A stretch of DNA of 64,000 bases from Typhlomys cinereus. Taxonomy: Eukaryota > Chordata > Mammalia > Rodentia > Platacanthomyidae. The stretch covers positions 3,688,897-3,752,896 of the forward strand of contig JALPQD010000076.1 in the NCBI GenBank assembly GCA_023101885.1. Reading direction: 5' to 3'. Within the stretch, counting starts at the first letter, position 1; every line of letters starts with the position of its first letter. Made by a program: the position numbers and the translations under genes. Of the stretch, positions 1 through 11,150 are shown in pieces. The notes under the pieces are model-generated. The model did not search any database. It was not told the origin of the DNA and saw only the letters and a program-made list of their open reading frames with translations.

Positions 1-409
1 AGACACAGTCATGTGCTCCGGGGCTCTGATTTCCCATGCTTACAAAACTCAAGAGTTCAAGAGGAGGCCTTGTGAGTCTCAATAACATGATACTGTGTTT
101 TACAGAATTCCCTGCCCGCCTCCCTGCTGAACAATATAGTTGAAGGAAGCCACATGTGCAGGCTTTTACCTGAATTGCAGGTTCTCCTCCTGTTTCTTGT
201 CCAGAAAACTGAAAATGACCCAAATTAATGAGAAGTAAGACATGAGGAAGTCTGGTAGCCATGGAAACGTGGAAGGGATATGCTCTCCCCAAAGGATGCA
301 ACTTATGCTTAGATGCAACCAGAATGTGCCAGGTGGCAGCCCCAGGCAGAGGGCTACCAAATAGTGTCCTCTTGGGAGACCTTCAAATTTGAAAATAGTA
401 TAAAAGACT
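1..409. other. unique non-coding sequence
   Basis: No repeat or convincing coding frame was recognised. The only item of note is an X-box-like motif at 255-268, listed separately. An intron or intergenic origin cannot be told apart. Confidence 0.5.
255..268. promoter_or_regulatory. X-box-like (RFX-type) motif
   Basis: The sequence GTAGCCATGGAAAC differs at one position from the near-palindromic RFX X-box form GTTGCCATGGAAAC. RFX factors are known to bind such sites in promoters of ciliary and MHC class II genes. A 14-bp match in 64 kb can occur by chance, and no promoter or transcript is visible nearby. Confidence 0.25.
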
Positions 410-775
410 GTTCCAAGTTTGTGTATCCCCCACATTTGCATGTCAAAACTCTAACCCCTATGTGATGATATTTGAAATTCAACCTTTGAAAGGTGATTGG
501 AAATAGCTCATAAGTGCAGGGCCCTCATGGAGGTATTCATGACCTTGTAAGAATAAGAAAAGAGGACAATTCCTTTCACTCTCCTTGCAGATGTGCACCG
601 TGGGGAGATCAGGTGAAGACCAAATGAGAAAATGACCATCTACAGCCCAGAGTTGAGCCTGCGCCAAGAGCTAACCCAGCTAGCCCCCTGCTCTTGAGCT
701 TCCCAGCCTCCAGAACTACAAGAATAGGAAGATTACTGTTTAAACCACTCAATCTATAGTGCCTTCTCTGGAACC
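410..775 (+). mobile_element. MaLR-type LTR remnant (MST/THE1-like)
   Basis: The order of diagnostic phrases matches the 3' two thirds of mammalian MaLR LTRs: a GGTGATT stretch near 492, 'gggccctcatgg' near 520, 'cttcccagcctccagaacta' near 700, and a decayed 'ccactcaatctatag' end near 745. It is diverged and lacks clear terminal TG/CA or a target duplication. It is an old solo LTR with no internal region. Confidence 0.6.
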
Positions 776-2534
776 CGGAGCCAGCTGGCAACTGTCAGAC
801 AATAAAACATGTCTGTAGGTCAGATGATTGCCTCCTTTGTTGTGAAAGAATCACTGGAAGGATAAGTCAGGGGTGGATGAATGAAAGTGAAAGGAGGAAG
901 AACTAACAACATGGTTTGGAAGTGGCAGGTGGCAGGCAGGGCTAGTGGGTGGATTTTTCTGGATAGTGTCATTGGTGGCAATGTCTTAGTAAGACAGGAA
1001 ATTGAGAAGGCTCAATTTGTTCCTTCCTTCTTTCTTTGGTCTCTCCTTCCCTCTCTCATTCATTCTTTCCTTTAACGTGTTAAGCTCTCTAAACCTGTTC
1101 CTTTCTCCTCTTTCTTTGGCCCCTCTTTCCCTCTCATTCTTTTCTTTTCTTCAATGTGTTAAGCTCCTTAAACCCGTTCCTTTCCCTTCCCCTGTGCATG
1201 GCGTCTTTGAGAATACAAAGAAAGCAGATGACTTGGCCTTTGCTTTTAGGGACTTTGGGCTGACTGGAGGTTGTGATGTGTTGATGCATTGTAAACTTTT
1301 TGCACCATCTTTTCTGTCCTTGAGCACTGGGAGTTCCACAGTTCCAATGGCTGCCTGGATGCAGACTTTAGAGAGAGGAGGTAAGTGAGTGCCTCTTTCT
1401 GGGACCCATGACACTCTCCTCCATCTCTTTTTTCTATTCAAATCTTTCCTAACTTAGATCAGAACCAACAATCTTTGCTTTATGGGCGCATGAAAGAAGA
1501 AAGAGAAAGGTCACAAAAATCTCATTTCAGAATCACTTATCTTTGGGCGGAAATCAAGTTAACCCAAGAGTGATCGTGAATTTGAGGATATGTTGTCATT
1601 GCTCCTATAACGTCACTCCTGGTAGCTTGTGGGGATAGGACAGAGAAAAGGCCCTCATGCCAGAGAAATGTAATATTCATGATGAGAAAAAACAAACAAA
1701 TGAACAAACAAACTTCTTGAAGTTCTAAAATGCCTAAAAAGTCACATATTTGCCAAACCATCTGCTGGTTTGGTCTACTTCTTGGCTCTTTGTTCATTTA
1801 CATATTCATCCACTGAGATGTTGGGCACTGGACTAGGAGCTGGGGGCACTGGTGATAGCTGTAGGCTTTGGTCAGCCATGTGATTAATGTAGGATCTTTC
1901 CAGGCTCTGGATCTGGATGTCTTAGTATCATAAAGATGAGGACTCCATGCTGCATAGGTCTGCTGAGCAGGGGAGAAGACACCTGGCATTGTCTATGTGT
2001 GAAATCACCTTAAAATCATTTTTCCAGTATCTCAGAGCTGTAAATGTATTACAAAGTTAAATGAGAGAAAAATCAGAGAACTAATTACTAAAGTCCAGAG
2101 GATTTTAGCTGAAAAACTGGAGCCTGAGAAGTAGATTTTCACCTTAGGGATATGTTGTCTCTTAGTGGGTTAAAAATAATACCCTACAAAATATATCAAC
2201 TGGAACTGGCCTGAGGACTTTCTCTTTGCTGGATAGCTTACACAGTACCAAGGAATACTGTAGAGGTTTGTGGGGGGAGGGGAGAAATCATGCAAGCCCC
2301 GTCAATGGCATGAGATCTGTAAGTTGCAATATAACTCACCATGGCAACAGGTGTAATAGTGTAATAGTGGCATGGCAGCTTTCTGATTGAACTCAAGACC
2401 TGCTTGTCAGAATGGCACACATCCCTGTTACTGTAAACTAGAACAAGAACCTAAAAAAAAGGGAAGGAATAGAACAATAGGGAAGACAGCCAATAAACCT
2501 ATAGATAAGAAGACAGTGCATCAAACTGCTCCGT
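776..2534. other. unique non-coding sequence
   Basis: About 1.76 kb without recognised mobile elements apart from a pyrimidine-rich tandem duplication at 1027-1190. The open frames present (up to 128 codons) run through that low-complexity tract and show no recognisable domain. Confidence 0.5.
1027..1190. repeat. tandem duplication, 80-bp unit, two copies
   Basis: Copy one begins with TTTCTTTGG at 1031 and copy two with the same word at 1111. Both run through a CT-rich stretch and then share 'gtgttaagctc' and 'taaacc(t/c)gttccttt'. The copies have diverged by point changes and small indels, so this is an old local duplication and not an active microsatellite. Confidence 0.8.
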
Positions 2535-2925
2535 AGGTAGCTTTTATTATACCCATAGAATGGAAACTATATAGTGGAAATCTTTGGGTCTAAAGCTGGA
2601 TGGAGTGAAGGGAAATGCACATATCAGTGGGGTGGCCTGAAGATAGGTAACCTGATATACCTCGGAGGCCTGAGCCCCCACTGGACTAGACAAACCAGAG
2701 TGAATCCTGGCAGAAAGGTGGGAGGGAGTGGGAGGAAATGGCAAAAGGAAGGCAGGGGAGGGAGGGATGGGAGGAAAAAGGGGGTAAAGAGGAAAACTGG
2801 GATGAATACTCAATATGTTTGTAAATGTAGAAAAAAAATAAGAAATGTCCCTTTCATAAAAATTGATTCTGGAAAAACTGCCCTAAACAATAACAATAGC
2901 AAAAAAAAAAAAAAAAAAAAAACCA
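2535..2925 (+). mobile_element. rodent interspersed repeat with 22-A tail
   Basis: It is the same family as the reverse-oriented copy at 36956-37240. Shared phrases include 'tttgggtctaaagctggatg', 'gaaatg(c/t)acata', 'ggcctgaaga(t/g)aggtaac', 'gccagagtgaa' (cAccagagtgaa here) and 'aatactcaata'. A purine-rich block (2700-2800) precedes an A-rich end with A22 at 2901-2922. It resembles the 3' end of a retroposon, but the family name was not recognised. Confidence 0.65.
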
Positions 2926-3439
2926 ACAAAATGAAGCAAATTAAGTTGAATCCAAAGCAAATGAATTCCTCTCTGATAGAGAAGGTGGCTCCTCCTGTAA
3001 GCAAATTGAAAGAGGCTTAACTGTATAATGTTTGGTGAATTTTAAATAAAAATCCAACTAAAATACATCATTTTGGCATAGAGAAAGAAAAAAGAAAGAG
3101 ATAATTTGTTCCTCAACTCTAGGCTCTGCAAAAGCACGATGTGGCTTCTGCTGCCATCTTGTAAGGCGAATGTGTTTCCCTTGGGTTGAGACCAAGCATG
3201 GACAACTTTCAGCCTGAAATGATTACCTTCTGGAAATTTCCAGTGAGTGGAAACAGTCCTGTAGAGCTGTGGATCTTGCTACCTGGATCAATAATTTTTT
3301 CTAGTTAACGTTCCTGCCAAGGAAAAGCAAGGAAGATCAAATTTCATAGACCTAAAGAACCCCTGGAAAGTGCGTGGACTCATGTGTGTAAGAATCACTT
3401 GTATGATTTATAGAAGCCCAAGCTCTCCTTGGAATAAGA
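2926..3439. other. unique non-coding sequence
   Basis: Nothing recognisable on either strand. Base composition is ordinary and there is no long open frame. Confidence 0.5.
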
Positions 3440-3612
3440 ATAATAGCTGACGTTTATTTATCATTTGTCATTTTGGCCACTGTGCCAAGTAATATCCAGT
3501 GATTCATTTAACTCTCATGACAACCTACGGGCAGGTGCTATTATCTTCCTTTTTTATAGATGATATAAAAAGGCTAAGTTATAGATCAATGTGTTGTTCA
3601 TTTAGAAACTGA
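3440..3612 (-). mobile_element. MIR SINE (reverse orientation)
   Basis: The text reads as reverse-complement MIR: 'tttattta...gtgccaagta', 'atttaactctcatgacaacc', 'gggcaggtgctattatctt', then 'atagatgatataaaaaggct'. This is the conserved core of the mammal-wide MIR family. It is old and too diverged for target duplications to survive. Confidence 0.85.
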
Positions 3613-3875
3613 GTCAAGTTCCATATGTGTGTTCTACTTTCTTTCTTTACCTTTTTTCTCTCACTTAGTATATGCTGTCTATGTTCATAGGGTATTGTTA
3701 ACTTCTTAGTCCTTTGAAGAAAACCAAATTTGAATTTAGAAGAAAGCTTTGAACTCCATGATATGAATTCATTGCATAAAACAAAACAGAACAAAACAAA
3801 GAAGATCCCTTTCCTCCCTTCCCCTCTTCTCCTCTCCTATCCTCTTCCTTCTCCTCTCTTCCTTTCCCTTCTTTC

Positions 3876-4072
3876 TTTTGGAAATAGGTTCTCAACTTTG
3901 CCTCGACTTTGCTGTGTAGTCAAGGAATGATCTTTCCTGCTTCTATCCCTAAAGTGCTGGGATTGCGTATGAGCCACCACACTCGGTCAATGAGGTGCTG
4001 GAGTTTGAACCCAGGTCTGTCCACTTGGTATGCAATTGCTCTGTCAACTGAAATACACCCCCAGTCCAGGAA
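3876..4072 (-). mobile_element. B4-like (ID-B1 fusion) SINE
   Basis: In reverse orientation an ID-like head (4000-4072, the complement of the 'ctgggggtgtatttcagt' type) is followed by a B1-like body (3876-3990) with 'tgctgtgtagtcaaggaat' and 'aaagtgctgggattgcgt'. This ID-then-B1 order defines the rodent B4 type. A pyrimidine-rich tail lies at 3807-3875. It is strongly diverged. Confidence 0.7.
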
Positions 4073-6264
4073 TGCATTACTTCTTGAAGGGGGACCCTCA
4101 TCTTTTCTCACCCTGACATTTTTCTCTTGGGACAAAGGATTATAAGTTACAGTGGATGGACCCATTTCTTGAGTGGCAATTTATACTACTGTGTAAATCT
4201 AAACTTTAGCAATTCTCCAATGTTTACAACATATCTCTCCAAAATATTTGGCCTTCTGCAATATTGCTTCCCACGCTTAGTTCCTTACTACATGGTGGTA
4301 CCATCACTTTCTTGTACTGAGGATGGTTCAGGGGCTGTTATTTGAATACATGTTTCAGCCTGTCCTTGAGAAGTATCTCAAGTCTTCTGAGCGTAGGTCA
4401 GAGACCATGCTTCCAGATGACAAGAACTAAGCTGTTCATCACAACATATTACTGCATCACCTCTGGCCATAGGTGTTGCAAACATACTGTCTTCAGAGTC
4501 TGCCTTTAAGAAAGCAAGTCTGTGATGCTTCTGGCTCTGGTTCTAATCCACTGAGTCTTTCAGAATTCATGCAGCATCTCTGAGCTTCAGAGACGGTCCT
4601 TGGTTAATTGTGAAGGCTTCACTGAATACAGGAGCAGCTTAGGAATCTTGTGAGAGGCTGTTTTATTTAGTCACGATTGACAAAATCCACCCTAGATGTG
4701 ACACGTACTCCTACATGTGCTTAGGCCTCACTGAAGATGTCAGAAGCCAGTGTTCACACCAGCTGGATGAGTAGGTTTGCGTGGCAGGGGCTGTTGAAAA
4801 TGACCACTATGTTGTGGTGCACTCTAAACTCCTCTCTTTTAAGTGAAGCAGAGTCAGGAGAGAATTGAGTGGCATTGGCCTTGGCTACAGTATCATGTAG
4901 TACAGCAAACGGAAGGAGAATATGGTATGTGTTAAAGGCCGACAGTATTTGCCAGATCATGTCTTTTAAAATACGTACATACATACCTACATATATATAC
5001 TACACAAAGAGTTTTGACATTATCAAAAAAAGATCTAAGTACTGCAGTCTTTTATCCAGAACATCATTAAGAACTTTTCATTAAAAATTAAGATGCCTTA
5101 GAAACCATATAAAAGTTTTAAAAGGCTCTACCTTTCCACTTGGTCTTTTCCAGGGCACCTCCGGAGAGATGATAGAATTCTCCAGCACTGTGTGGAGCAA
5201 TCTATACTTTGCCAAATTTGTTCTCCTCTCCTCTCATATTGGCCCAGGGAAGCCATTTACCACCTTGTTTTTGGTTATTTCAGCTGCTGTTAGGCGTTCT
5301 CATCCAAACACACCTGCACTGGTTTATGGACCCTGCCCCAAGCCAGCAGAATACTATGTGTTTGTGGCTGTGGGTCCCTTCGTCCGTGTGTGCTAGTCTC
5401 AGTCTGCACTCCCCCAGCTGTCTACAAGTTCTCTGCCTTTCATCTCTGTTCCTTTCTGAAGTGTGGACTTCAGTCCTGGATGAGTCTTATATTTCTTTGT
5501 CAGTGCAGTTCCCTATGTTTGACCTAAATGAAAACAACAGGGGTCAATTTGGGTTGTGAGTTCCAATCCATCTCCTTTCCTGGCCAACCCTCTGTTTGCT
5601 TTTCCCCTTTTTTGGGGGTGGTGGTGGTGGTGTTCTATTAACATTTTCAAGAATGTACTTTTTTCATTTCAAGAGACCCTTTGCTATTCTCTGTTTCAGG
5701 ACTTTGGTTAATAAATTCTTTTCCCGCCTACCGACTCCCTTGTTGTTTCTTTACCCTGGGTGTATGTGTAATTATTTATTCCCTCAGCCCCTTGAGTAGA
5801 AGCCTCCTTCTCCTGGGTGCACTCCTTTTCTTTCTTATATTTCTCTAGTTCTAGCAACATGCTGTCTGGGCCAGGTGGTAAGGCAGTCACCCTCCTCCTC
5901 TGTTTCTGATAATCCACTGCCCTAAAATCTCCTGGAATGGGCTCAGGTCACATCTTGGTGAGTGCAAAGGTCAAGCAAGCACCACCAAGAAGTAAGAGAG
6001 GGAGACTTGAGGCAGGAATTACCTGAGGCAGGAAAGGCAAGCATTGCTTTTTTAAATCAATATCGTTTTTGAATGAAGGATACATGGAGGTTATGGATGT
6101 GCTATTGGGGGAAGTACATTGAATTAAGGATGCTAACAGCACTTTCTGACAATGGACTCCTACTGGTTGAAAGATCTGAAATGGAAGTGGTCATTTCTTA
6201 TTTTCTTTTGTGTTTGTGGAAAGCCAACTGAAACTTCGAACCAGTCTGGGCACAGTGAGGAATT
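4073..6264. other. unique non-coding sequence
   Basis: About 2.2 kb with no recognised repeat. It holds short low-complexity patches: ATAC/TA-rich near 4975-5000 and a GGT run near 5615-5633. Open frames up to 116 codons (5209-5559 plus strand) show no domain or codon pattern suggesting a protein. Confidence 0.5.
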
Positions 6265-6420
6265 CTCTGGTTTACTGTGATTGTTCTTTCATTCCGGAAG
6301 CATTTTCTGTGCCCTTCCTTATAAGCAACAGTGTCCTAGTGCTGGGGATGGAAGGAGAGTGTGATCTGGCCCTGCCCTGAAGGGATCTGAGTGCTGGTGA
6401 GGACAACCAGTGAACCTCCC
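6265..6420 (-). mobile_element. probable L2 3'-end fragment (reverse)
   Basis: 'ttctttcattccggaagcattttctg' is followed by 'gtcctagtgctggggatgga' and 'tggccctgccctgaagggatc'. This follows the familiar reverse L2 3'-end order: cattca, tgtgccaggcact, ctaggtgctggggata, ccctgccctcatgga. It is diverged, hence moderate confidence. Confidence 0.45.
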
Positions 6421-7818
6421 TATTCAGGAAGGGGGAGCTGTCAGGGAAAGGATCACCTCAAAGTGCCCGGTGATTTGAACTTTAAAGCACCCCGTTGAGG
6501 CATCCATTCACCAGACAAAGTCAGCAGGATAATATAGAGGGTCAGAAAGTTTGTGAGTGATTAGTCCTGTCCCATGACAAAGATGCAGTGAACTTGCCCT
6601 TGCGTATTTCTAGTCAGACTTGCAAAGGGAAAAGGGGATTTGAGCAGGTTATCAGCCTGAGTAGCTGGTGTATGGGGCTGGGCCAGGGAAGGGAGCAGCA
6701 AGGAGAGTCACTTAAAGATTTGTGTATGGAGACATGGCTCTTAAAGGGGCCCTGATTTTCTTTTTCTTTTTTTCCAGAGGAGAAAGCGCTTAAAGGCAAA
6801 TTACACAGCCAACTAGTGAGGCAGTAAATGGTTTCACTGGGGCCAGTGCAGGACGTTTTGGCAGCCCACTTATTGGGTTTGGGACTTGCTGGCTATCAGG
6901 TACTTTTGCAACTCTCCTCACAAATGCCCATAAGGGGTGAGGGGTGGAAACACACAGCCTTTAAGTATTTTAATGTGATTTCAATTGCATTTTAATTTCT
7001 CATGAAAATTTTAATAAGGTTCTGCTTAAGGAGCCATGGGATCAAAAGCTTTCATTTCCTAGAGACTCTGGGATTTTAGTGCTTGGAGATAGATGGGTTT
7101 AACAAGATCCTGGTATATGTCTTTCAAGCAAGTACAATAAAAGGCTGCATTGGAAGGGGAAGAAAGGAAAGGTATCCACACACACATTCATCATTTTGCT
7201 CTTCTGTGCAACCAGTGATTCTGCTGTTTGGAAGTAATCACTGAACTTCTGGCGCCTTGGAGCAATACCCTTCTCATGTGATAGTTACACTGCTCCAAAG
7301 ACAGTCCAGACATCTGAGCCAAACATATTTCTGTTTCATTTGCAAGAAATTGAACTGACAGATATACCTGTCTATTTTGCTTCCAAGAAAATGTCTTGCT
7401 GGAAAAGTGTGAAAATATATTATATGACAGTCGCTGAAAATGTTTCAGATGCAGCAATAAATTGATGGTAGTTTTTGGACCAGATGTGCACCATGTTTAG
7501 AATTTATTATGCTTTTCCATGTGCTTGCTCGCTCGGTGTTGAAGTAAATAAAGAAGTTTTGCCTTTCACCGAAATCCCTCATATGACTGGATAGCATTTT
7601 TTTTCCATTTGGTAAGAAGAAATTAAGGAAATTATGCAAATTGCAAAGACTTGCTCATCTCATACTGAAAGCTGTTGCCGTGGTAATCTGTAACTGGTGA
7701 AACTCCAAGAGCTTGGGGTGAAGAGGAAGACAGCTGCAAATTTCCAAGGCTTAACAGAGTAGTGTTTCCTTTACTGGTACAGAAACTGAAGAAATGTACT
7801 TTATACCTGACTGTCCAT
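6421..7818. other. unique non-coding sequence with candidate conserved block
   Basis: No mobile element was recognised. The 7440-7700 stretch is AT-rich, repeat-free and contains an octamer and an X-box-like motif within 55 bp, listed separately. No splice-flanked open frame was found. Confidence 0.45.
7634..7687. promoter_or_regulatory. octamer plus X-box-like motif pair
   Basis: ATGCAAAT (7634-7641) is a perfect POU octamer. GTTGCCGTGGTAAT (7674-7687) matches the RFX X-box consensus except at its last base and the central CpG-type position. They sit 32 bp apart in repeat-free DNA, which fits a distal enhancer. Function is inferred only from the motifs. Confidence 0.3.
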
Positions 7819-7819
7819 C

Positions 7820-7925
7820 AGGTGTGTCCAACCTGTGGTCTGTGGACCACATGTGACTAGGGATAGGTTTGCTGTGCTGCAGCCCAACACCAAATTGCAA
7901 CATTATGAGGTTTTCTTTGTAATCT
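7820..7925 (+). mobile_element. ancient hAT-type DNA transposon remnant
   Basis: 'gtgtccaacctgtggtctgtgg', 'ctgcagcccaacacc' and 'cattatgaggttttctttg' follow the order of a mammal-wide hAT element whose consensus starts 'caggggtgtccaaactgcgg'. Only one end is recognisable. The subfamily was not determined. Confidence 0.4.
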
Positions 7926-8165
7926 TGATGTACTTGTCATTTCCTGATTGCCGGATTCCTCCGCGTGAACTTCTTAGCTGGCAATGTTATATTGTAACAT
8001 CCAAAGGTCAGACATACCTGTGACCTATGTCAAATCCTTCCCTTTTGATTCTATGTACTGTCGGGCCTAATAAGATATAAGGTAGTTGCAAAGCTAAAGA
8101 ACATATTATTACATGTCCCTTCAAGATCTTTCTTTATGTGTGCTCCTTAAAATAGACTTCCAAGG

Positions 8166-8384
8166 ACTGGAGAGATGGCTCACAGATTAAGAATCTGCCT
8201 CGTTAGCAGAAGGGCATGACTTTGGATCCCAAATCCCACGTAAAAACACCAGGCAGAAATAATGGGTGGCCTGTACTTCCAGCTCCGCAGTTCAGAGCCT
8301 AGGAAAACCCAGAGCAGGAGGTATATATCTAGGATGATCCCTAAAGTCATCCTTGGACCTCCACAGGCACACACGATGTCCTCT

Positions 8385-8451
<67 letters not shown>
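8166..8451 (+). mobile_element. tRNA-derived SINE, older relative of SINE-A
   Basis: The head ('actggagagatggctcac...') carries a pol III A-box-like segment. The body keeps the SINE-A landmarks (accaggcagaaata, ggcctgtacttc) at lower identity. It ends in (CA)n at 8386-8415 and (AAAT)n at 8416-8455. A target duplication of about 16 bp, 'aaaatagacttccaag' (8149) against 'aaaattgacttcaag' (8452), supports retrotransposition. Confidence 0.85.
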
Positions 8452-8453
<2 letters not shown>

Positions 8454-9819
8454 AATTGACTTCAAGCGTTGGGAGGATCAGTGTGCTGCAGTAGGTCAGC
8501 TTTTCTTATGCTGTCTCATTTTCCATTTCAGTTCTCACAGCACATCGGTCCTGGATGGTTCCAGGACTATCCACTTGTTCCTTGCTAAATAGGAATATAC
8601 TTCCAGCTTTTTGTTGATTCTGGATTTTCAAGAATTGCTGTTTATCACATCCCACATCACGGTGGGAGCTATTCTGTGGACTCAAGAGCTGGCATAGTTA
8701 TGTCCCTGCCTTTGGGATATCAGTAAGACAGGGCAGAATGGCCCTGAGCTTTCCTAAGCAGAACAAGGGAAAGCTCATTTCTCTGTTTCCTCAGAAGTAG
8801 AGCTGGGTCCCATGAAGCTCAGGAATCAGGATCCAGAACCAAGAGCTGCTTGACTTGTGAGCCTACAATCTGCTCTCAACCCCTTGGTTGGCTGGCTCCA
8901 AAATCAAGATCTAACAATGAACATGAGGCTAGACCTGTTTTGAATGCAGGCTAACACAGGGACGAGGATGTGAAATATCTTATGGGTTAAAGAAGGGTCA
9001 CTGTAGCCAATGGAGGCTTTCTGGAGGAGCATCTGGTCTGTGTGTCAAAGACTGGTAGGCATCATGGTACCTGCTGGGTGGGTTGCAGTCATGATAAGTT
9101 GCTTCAGAGTACCAGGCAGCACTGTAGAGCAGGGTGTGCTGGGAAAGGTGAGGATGTACAGTAGGGATGTTTGGATCCTTGTAAGAAACCATGTGTATGG
9201 GCATGTATGCATGCATGTATATACTTATGTCTGTGAGCATGCATGTACGTACAGGTATGTTTGAGCATGTATGCATTTGTGCTTGATCTGTGTGTGTGAA
9301 TGTGTGCACATACATTTGTGCTTGTGTCTGTGTCATATATATATGTTTTGTGTATGTGCACAAGTGTGTCTGTGTCTGTGAAGGCTTTAGAATGTGGAGG
9401 GAAGGTGTATTTAACTGAATATTATAACATTGAGGAGGGCTCATTATGCTGAATTTTCCCTTTGTAGTCAGAAAAGGTGATATTTTAATAATGTGAATGT
9501 CATTTTGTTCCCAAAACAGGGAATGAAAGAAGTCAACCTCTTTGCTGAGTTGAAAGCATCTGAAGAGTTGTTGGCAAAATCAGCCAATTTCCTTGGATCC
9601 TCTGAGAGAAATAGGTGGAGAGGTAAGGGGGAATAGACACTGAGGCAAGGCACTATGTTCCAGCTGTTTCTCTCAGTCTCTGGAGGAAACAAGGAGGCAG
9701 AAGACTATATAAAAGCAAGAAAAATCCAGTGGGGAGGCTGGGTGAGGCCCAAGAAACAGGAGGGTTGGCTGTTTAGTAAAATCTGGGATTTAGGTGGTCT
9801 TTTCCTTCCTCAAGAAAGT
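8452..9819. other. unique sequence with TG-rich patch
   Basis: No confident repeat apart from a loosely alternating TG/CA-rich stretch at about 9190-9380, rich in 'gcatgtatg' words. Frames on both strands there are low-complexity by-products of the patch. Confidence 0.5.
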
Positions 9820-9852
9820 GTAACTTTAAAAAAATTTATTCTGTCACAATTT

Positions 9853-9897
<45 letters not shown>

Positions 9898-9989
9898 CAG
9901 TACTTTGATCATATTCCCCCATTATCCTTTCTTATCCCTCTCTTCCCTCTTAACCCCTGCTTCTCAAGAGATGGCCCTCCTACTTACAT

Positions 9990-10037
<48 letters not shown>

Positions 10038-10110
10038 TAGGCTTTCTTACATGATCATGGGTTGAGGGTTTATTTACTTGAGCATAAGCAAATTAACAGT
10101 AGCTATTTTT
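9820..10110 (-). mobile_element. rodent L1-type 3' fragment with inverted (CA)n/(TG)n
   Basis: The sequence between the arrays ('cattatcctttcttatccct', 'cttaacccctgcttctca') and after them ('gagggtttatttacttgagc') resembles antisense rodent L1 3' UTR. It is interrupted by (CA) at 9856-9896 and (TG) at 9993-10034, which lie in inverse orientation about 96 bp apart. Confidence 0.5.
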
Positions 10111-10504
10111 TTCAAGACATAGAAAAACCTGAACCTAAAGCTAATTAAGTTCTTCATTTAGAACTTGTTGATACCTCTGGTTCTTCTGCTGGCCTGCAAG
10201 ACAAATTTCTTTATCTTAATCATGTTGGCATCCTGGTGCCCTCATTGGACTCTCCAGAAGCCCATGTTGAACATATCACAACCAGGATCAGATAGTCAAG
10301 GGGTGTCCTGTAGATATCAGTATGAGTAGCTAAGGACTCACTTCCAATCCTGCTTCCTCAGCGCTGCTCAACCCTTAGAATTCCCACATGACTAAGACTG
10401 AACTTCGGTAACCTCAGCAGCACGGGTTGTCAACCAAGTTTGTTTATAACTTAGAAAAATGGAGACATGTTTCTTAAACATGTAAGTCTGGGGGGCACAA
10501 TTCA
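10111..10504. other. unique non-coding sequence
   Basis: Nothing recognised on either strand. Confidence 0.5.
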
Positions 10505-10602
10505 AATGTACTTTTTCTTAGTGGAAAATGGAGATTGAACCTAGAGTTTATCTGTGCCAGGGAAACATTTTATCTCTGAGCTATATCCCCAGGTTTAAAT
10601 TT
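10505..10602 (-). mobile_element. ID-like SINE fragment
   Basis: 'gagattgaacctagagttta' and 'tctctgagctatatcccca' are the reverse complement of an ID (tRNA-Ala-derived) element head and body. It is diverged, with no target duplication seen. Confidence 0.6.
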
Positions 10603-10754
10603 GCTTCCTGTTACAATATAGAAAAATTTTACTTGATGCAGTCTGGGGTCACAGATGTACATTTCTTGTCCACCAAAGGTGAAAATGCTCTTAAACTCGG
10701 GCAAAGACAAAGAGGAATTTGTCAAAGAGAGACATAAAAAATTCCTAGAAGACA

Positions 10755-11052
10755 GGGCTGGAGAGGTGGCTCAGGGGTTAAGCCTCTGCCTTGCAGGCGG
10801 AAGGTCCTGAGTTCGGATTCTAGACCCCACATATAGACGCCGGGCAGAAGCGGGGGCGGCCTGCGTTTTGGTCCTGGTAGGACCGAGCCTGTGAATCCCC
10901 TCCCTGGGGCAGAGTAAACAAGGAGGAGGTGGAGGCGTCCATGGTGGTTCCCGAATTCGTCCGTGGTTCTACACACACAGACACACACACACACACATAC
11001 ACACATACATACACACAAGCGCACACATGCATACACGCACAATTGAATAAAA
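10755..11052 (+). mobile_element. SINE-A copy 1 (young tRNA-derived SINE)
   Basis: The head 'gggctggagaggtggctcag' holds a pol III A-box-like sequence, and 'gagttcggattc' lies at the B-box position. The body is CpG-rich. The tail is a CA-rich run followed by 'caattgaataaa' and poly(A). A 19-bp target duplication (10736-10754 and 11053-11071) has one mismatch, so insertion is recent. Confidence 0.95.
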
Positions 11053-11150
11053 AAAAAATTCCTAGAAAACAATCAGGAAAGTATGGCTGGGTTTGAGGGG
11101 AATTCTCAAAAAGTAAAAAATGAAATTTTTTTTTTAGAATTGTCTCTATA

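Noticed and set aside
2574..3020. 148-codon plus-strand frame as a possible gene
   Set aside because: It runs through a dispersed repeat with a second copy at 37 kb and ends in a poly-lysine stretch encoded by the A22 run.
8166..8200. tRNA gene suggested by A-box-like and B-box-like spacing in SINE heads
   Set aside because: No cloverleaf or acceptor pairing, and all such matches are SINE heads.
8998..9444. 148-codon minus-strand frame
   Set aside because: His/Thr-rich translation of a TG-rich patch, with no domain.
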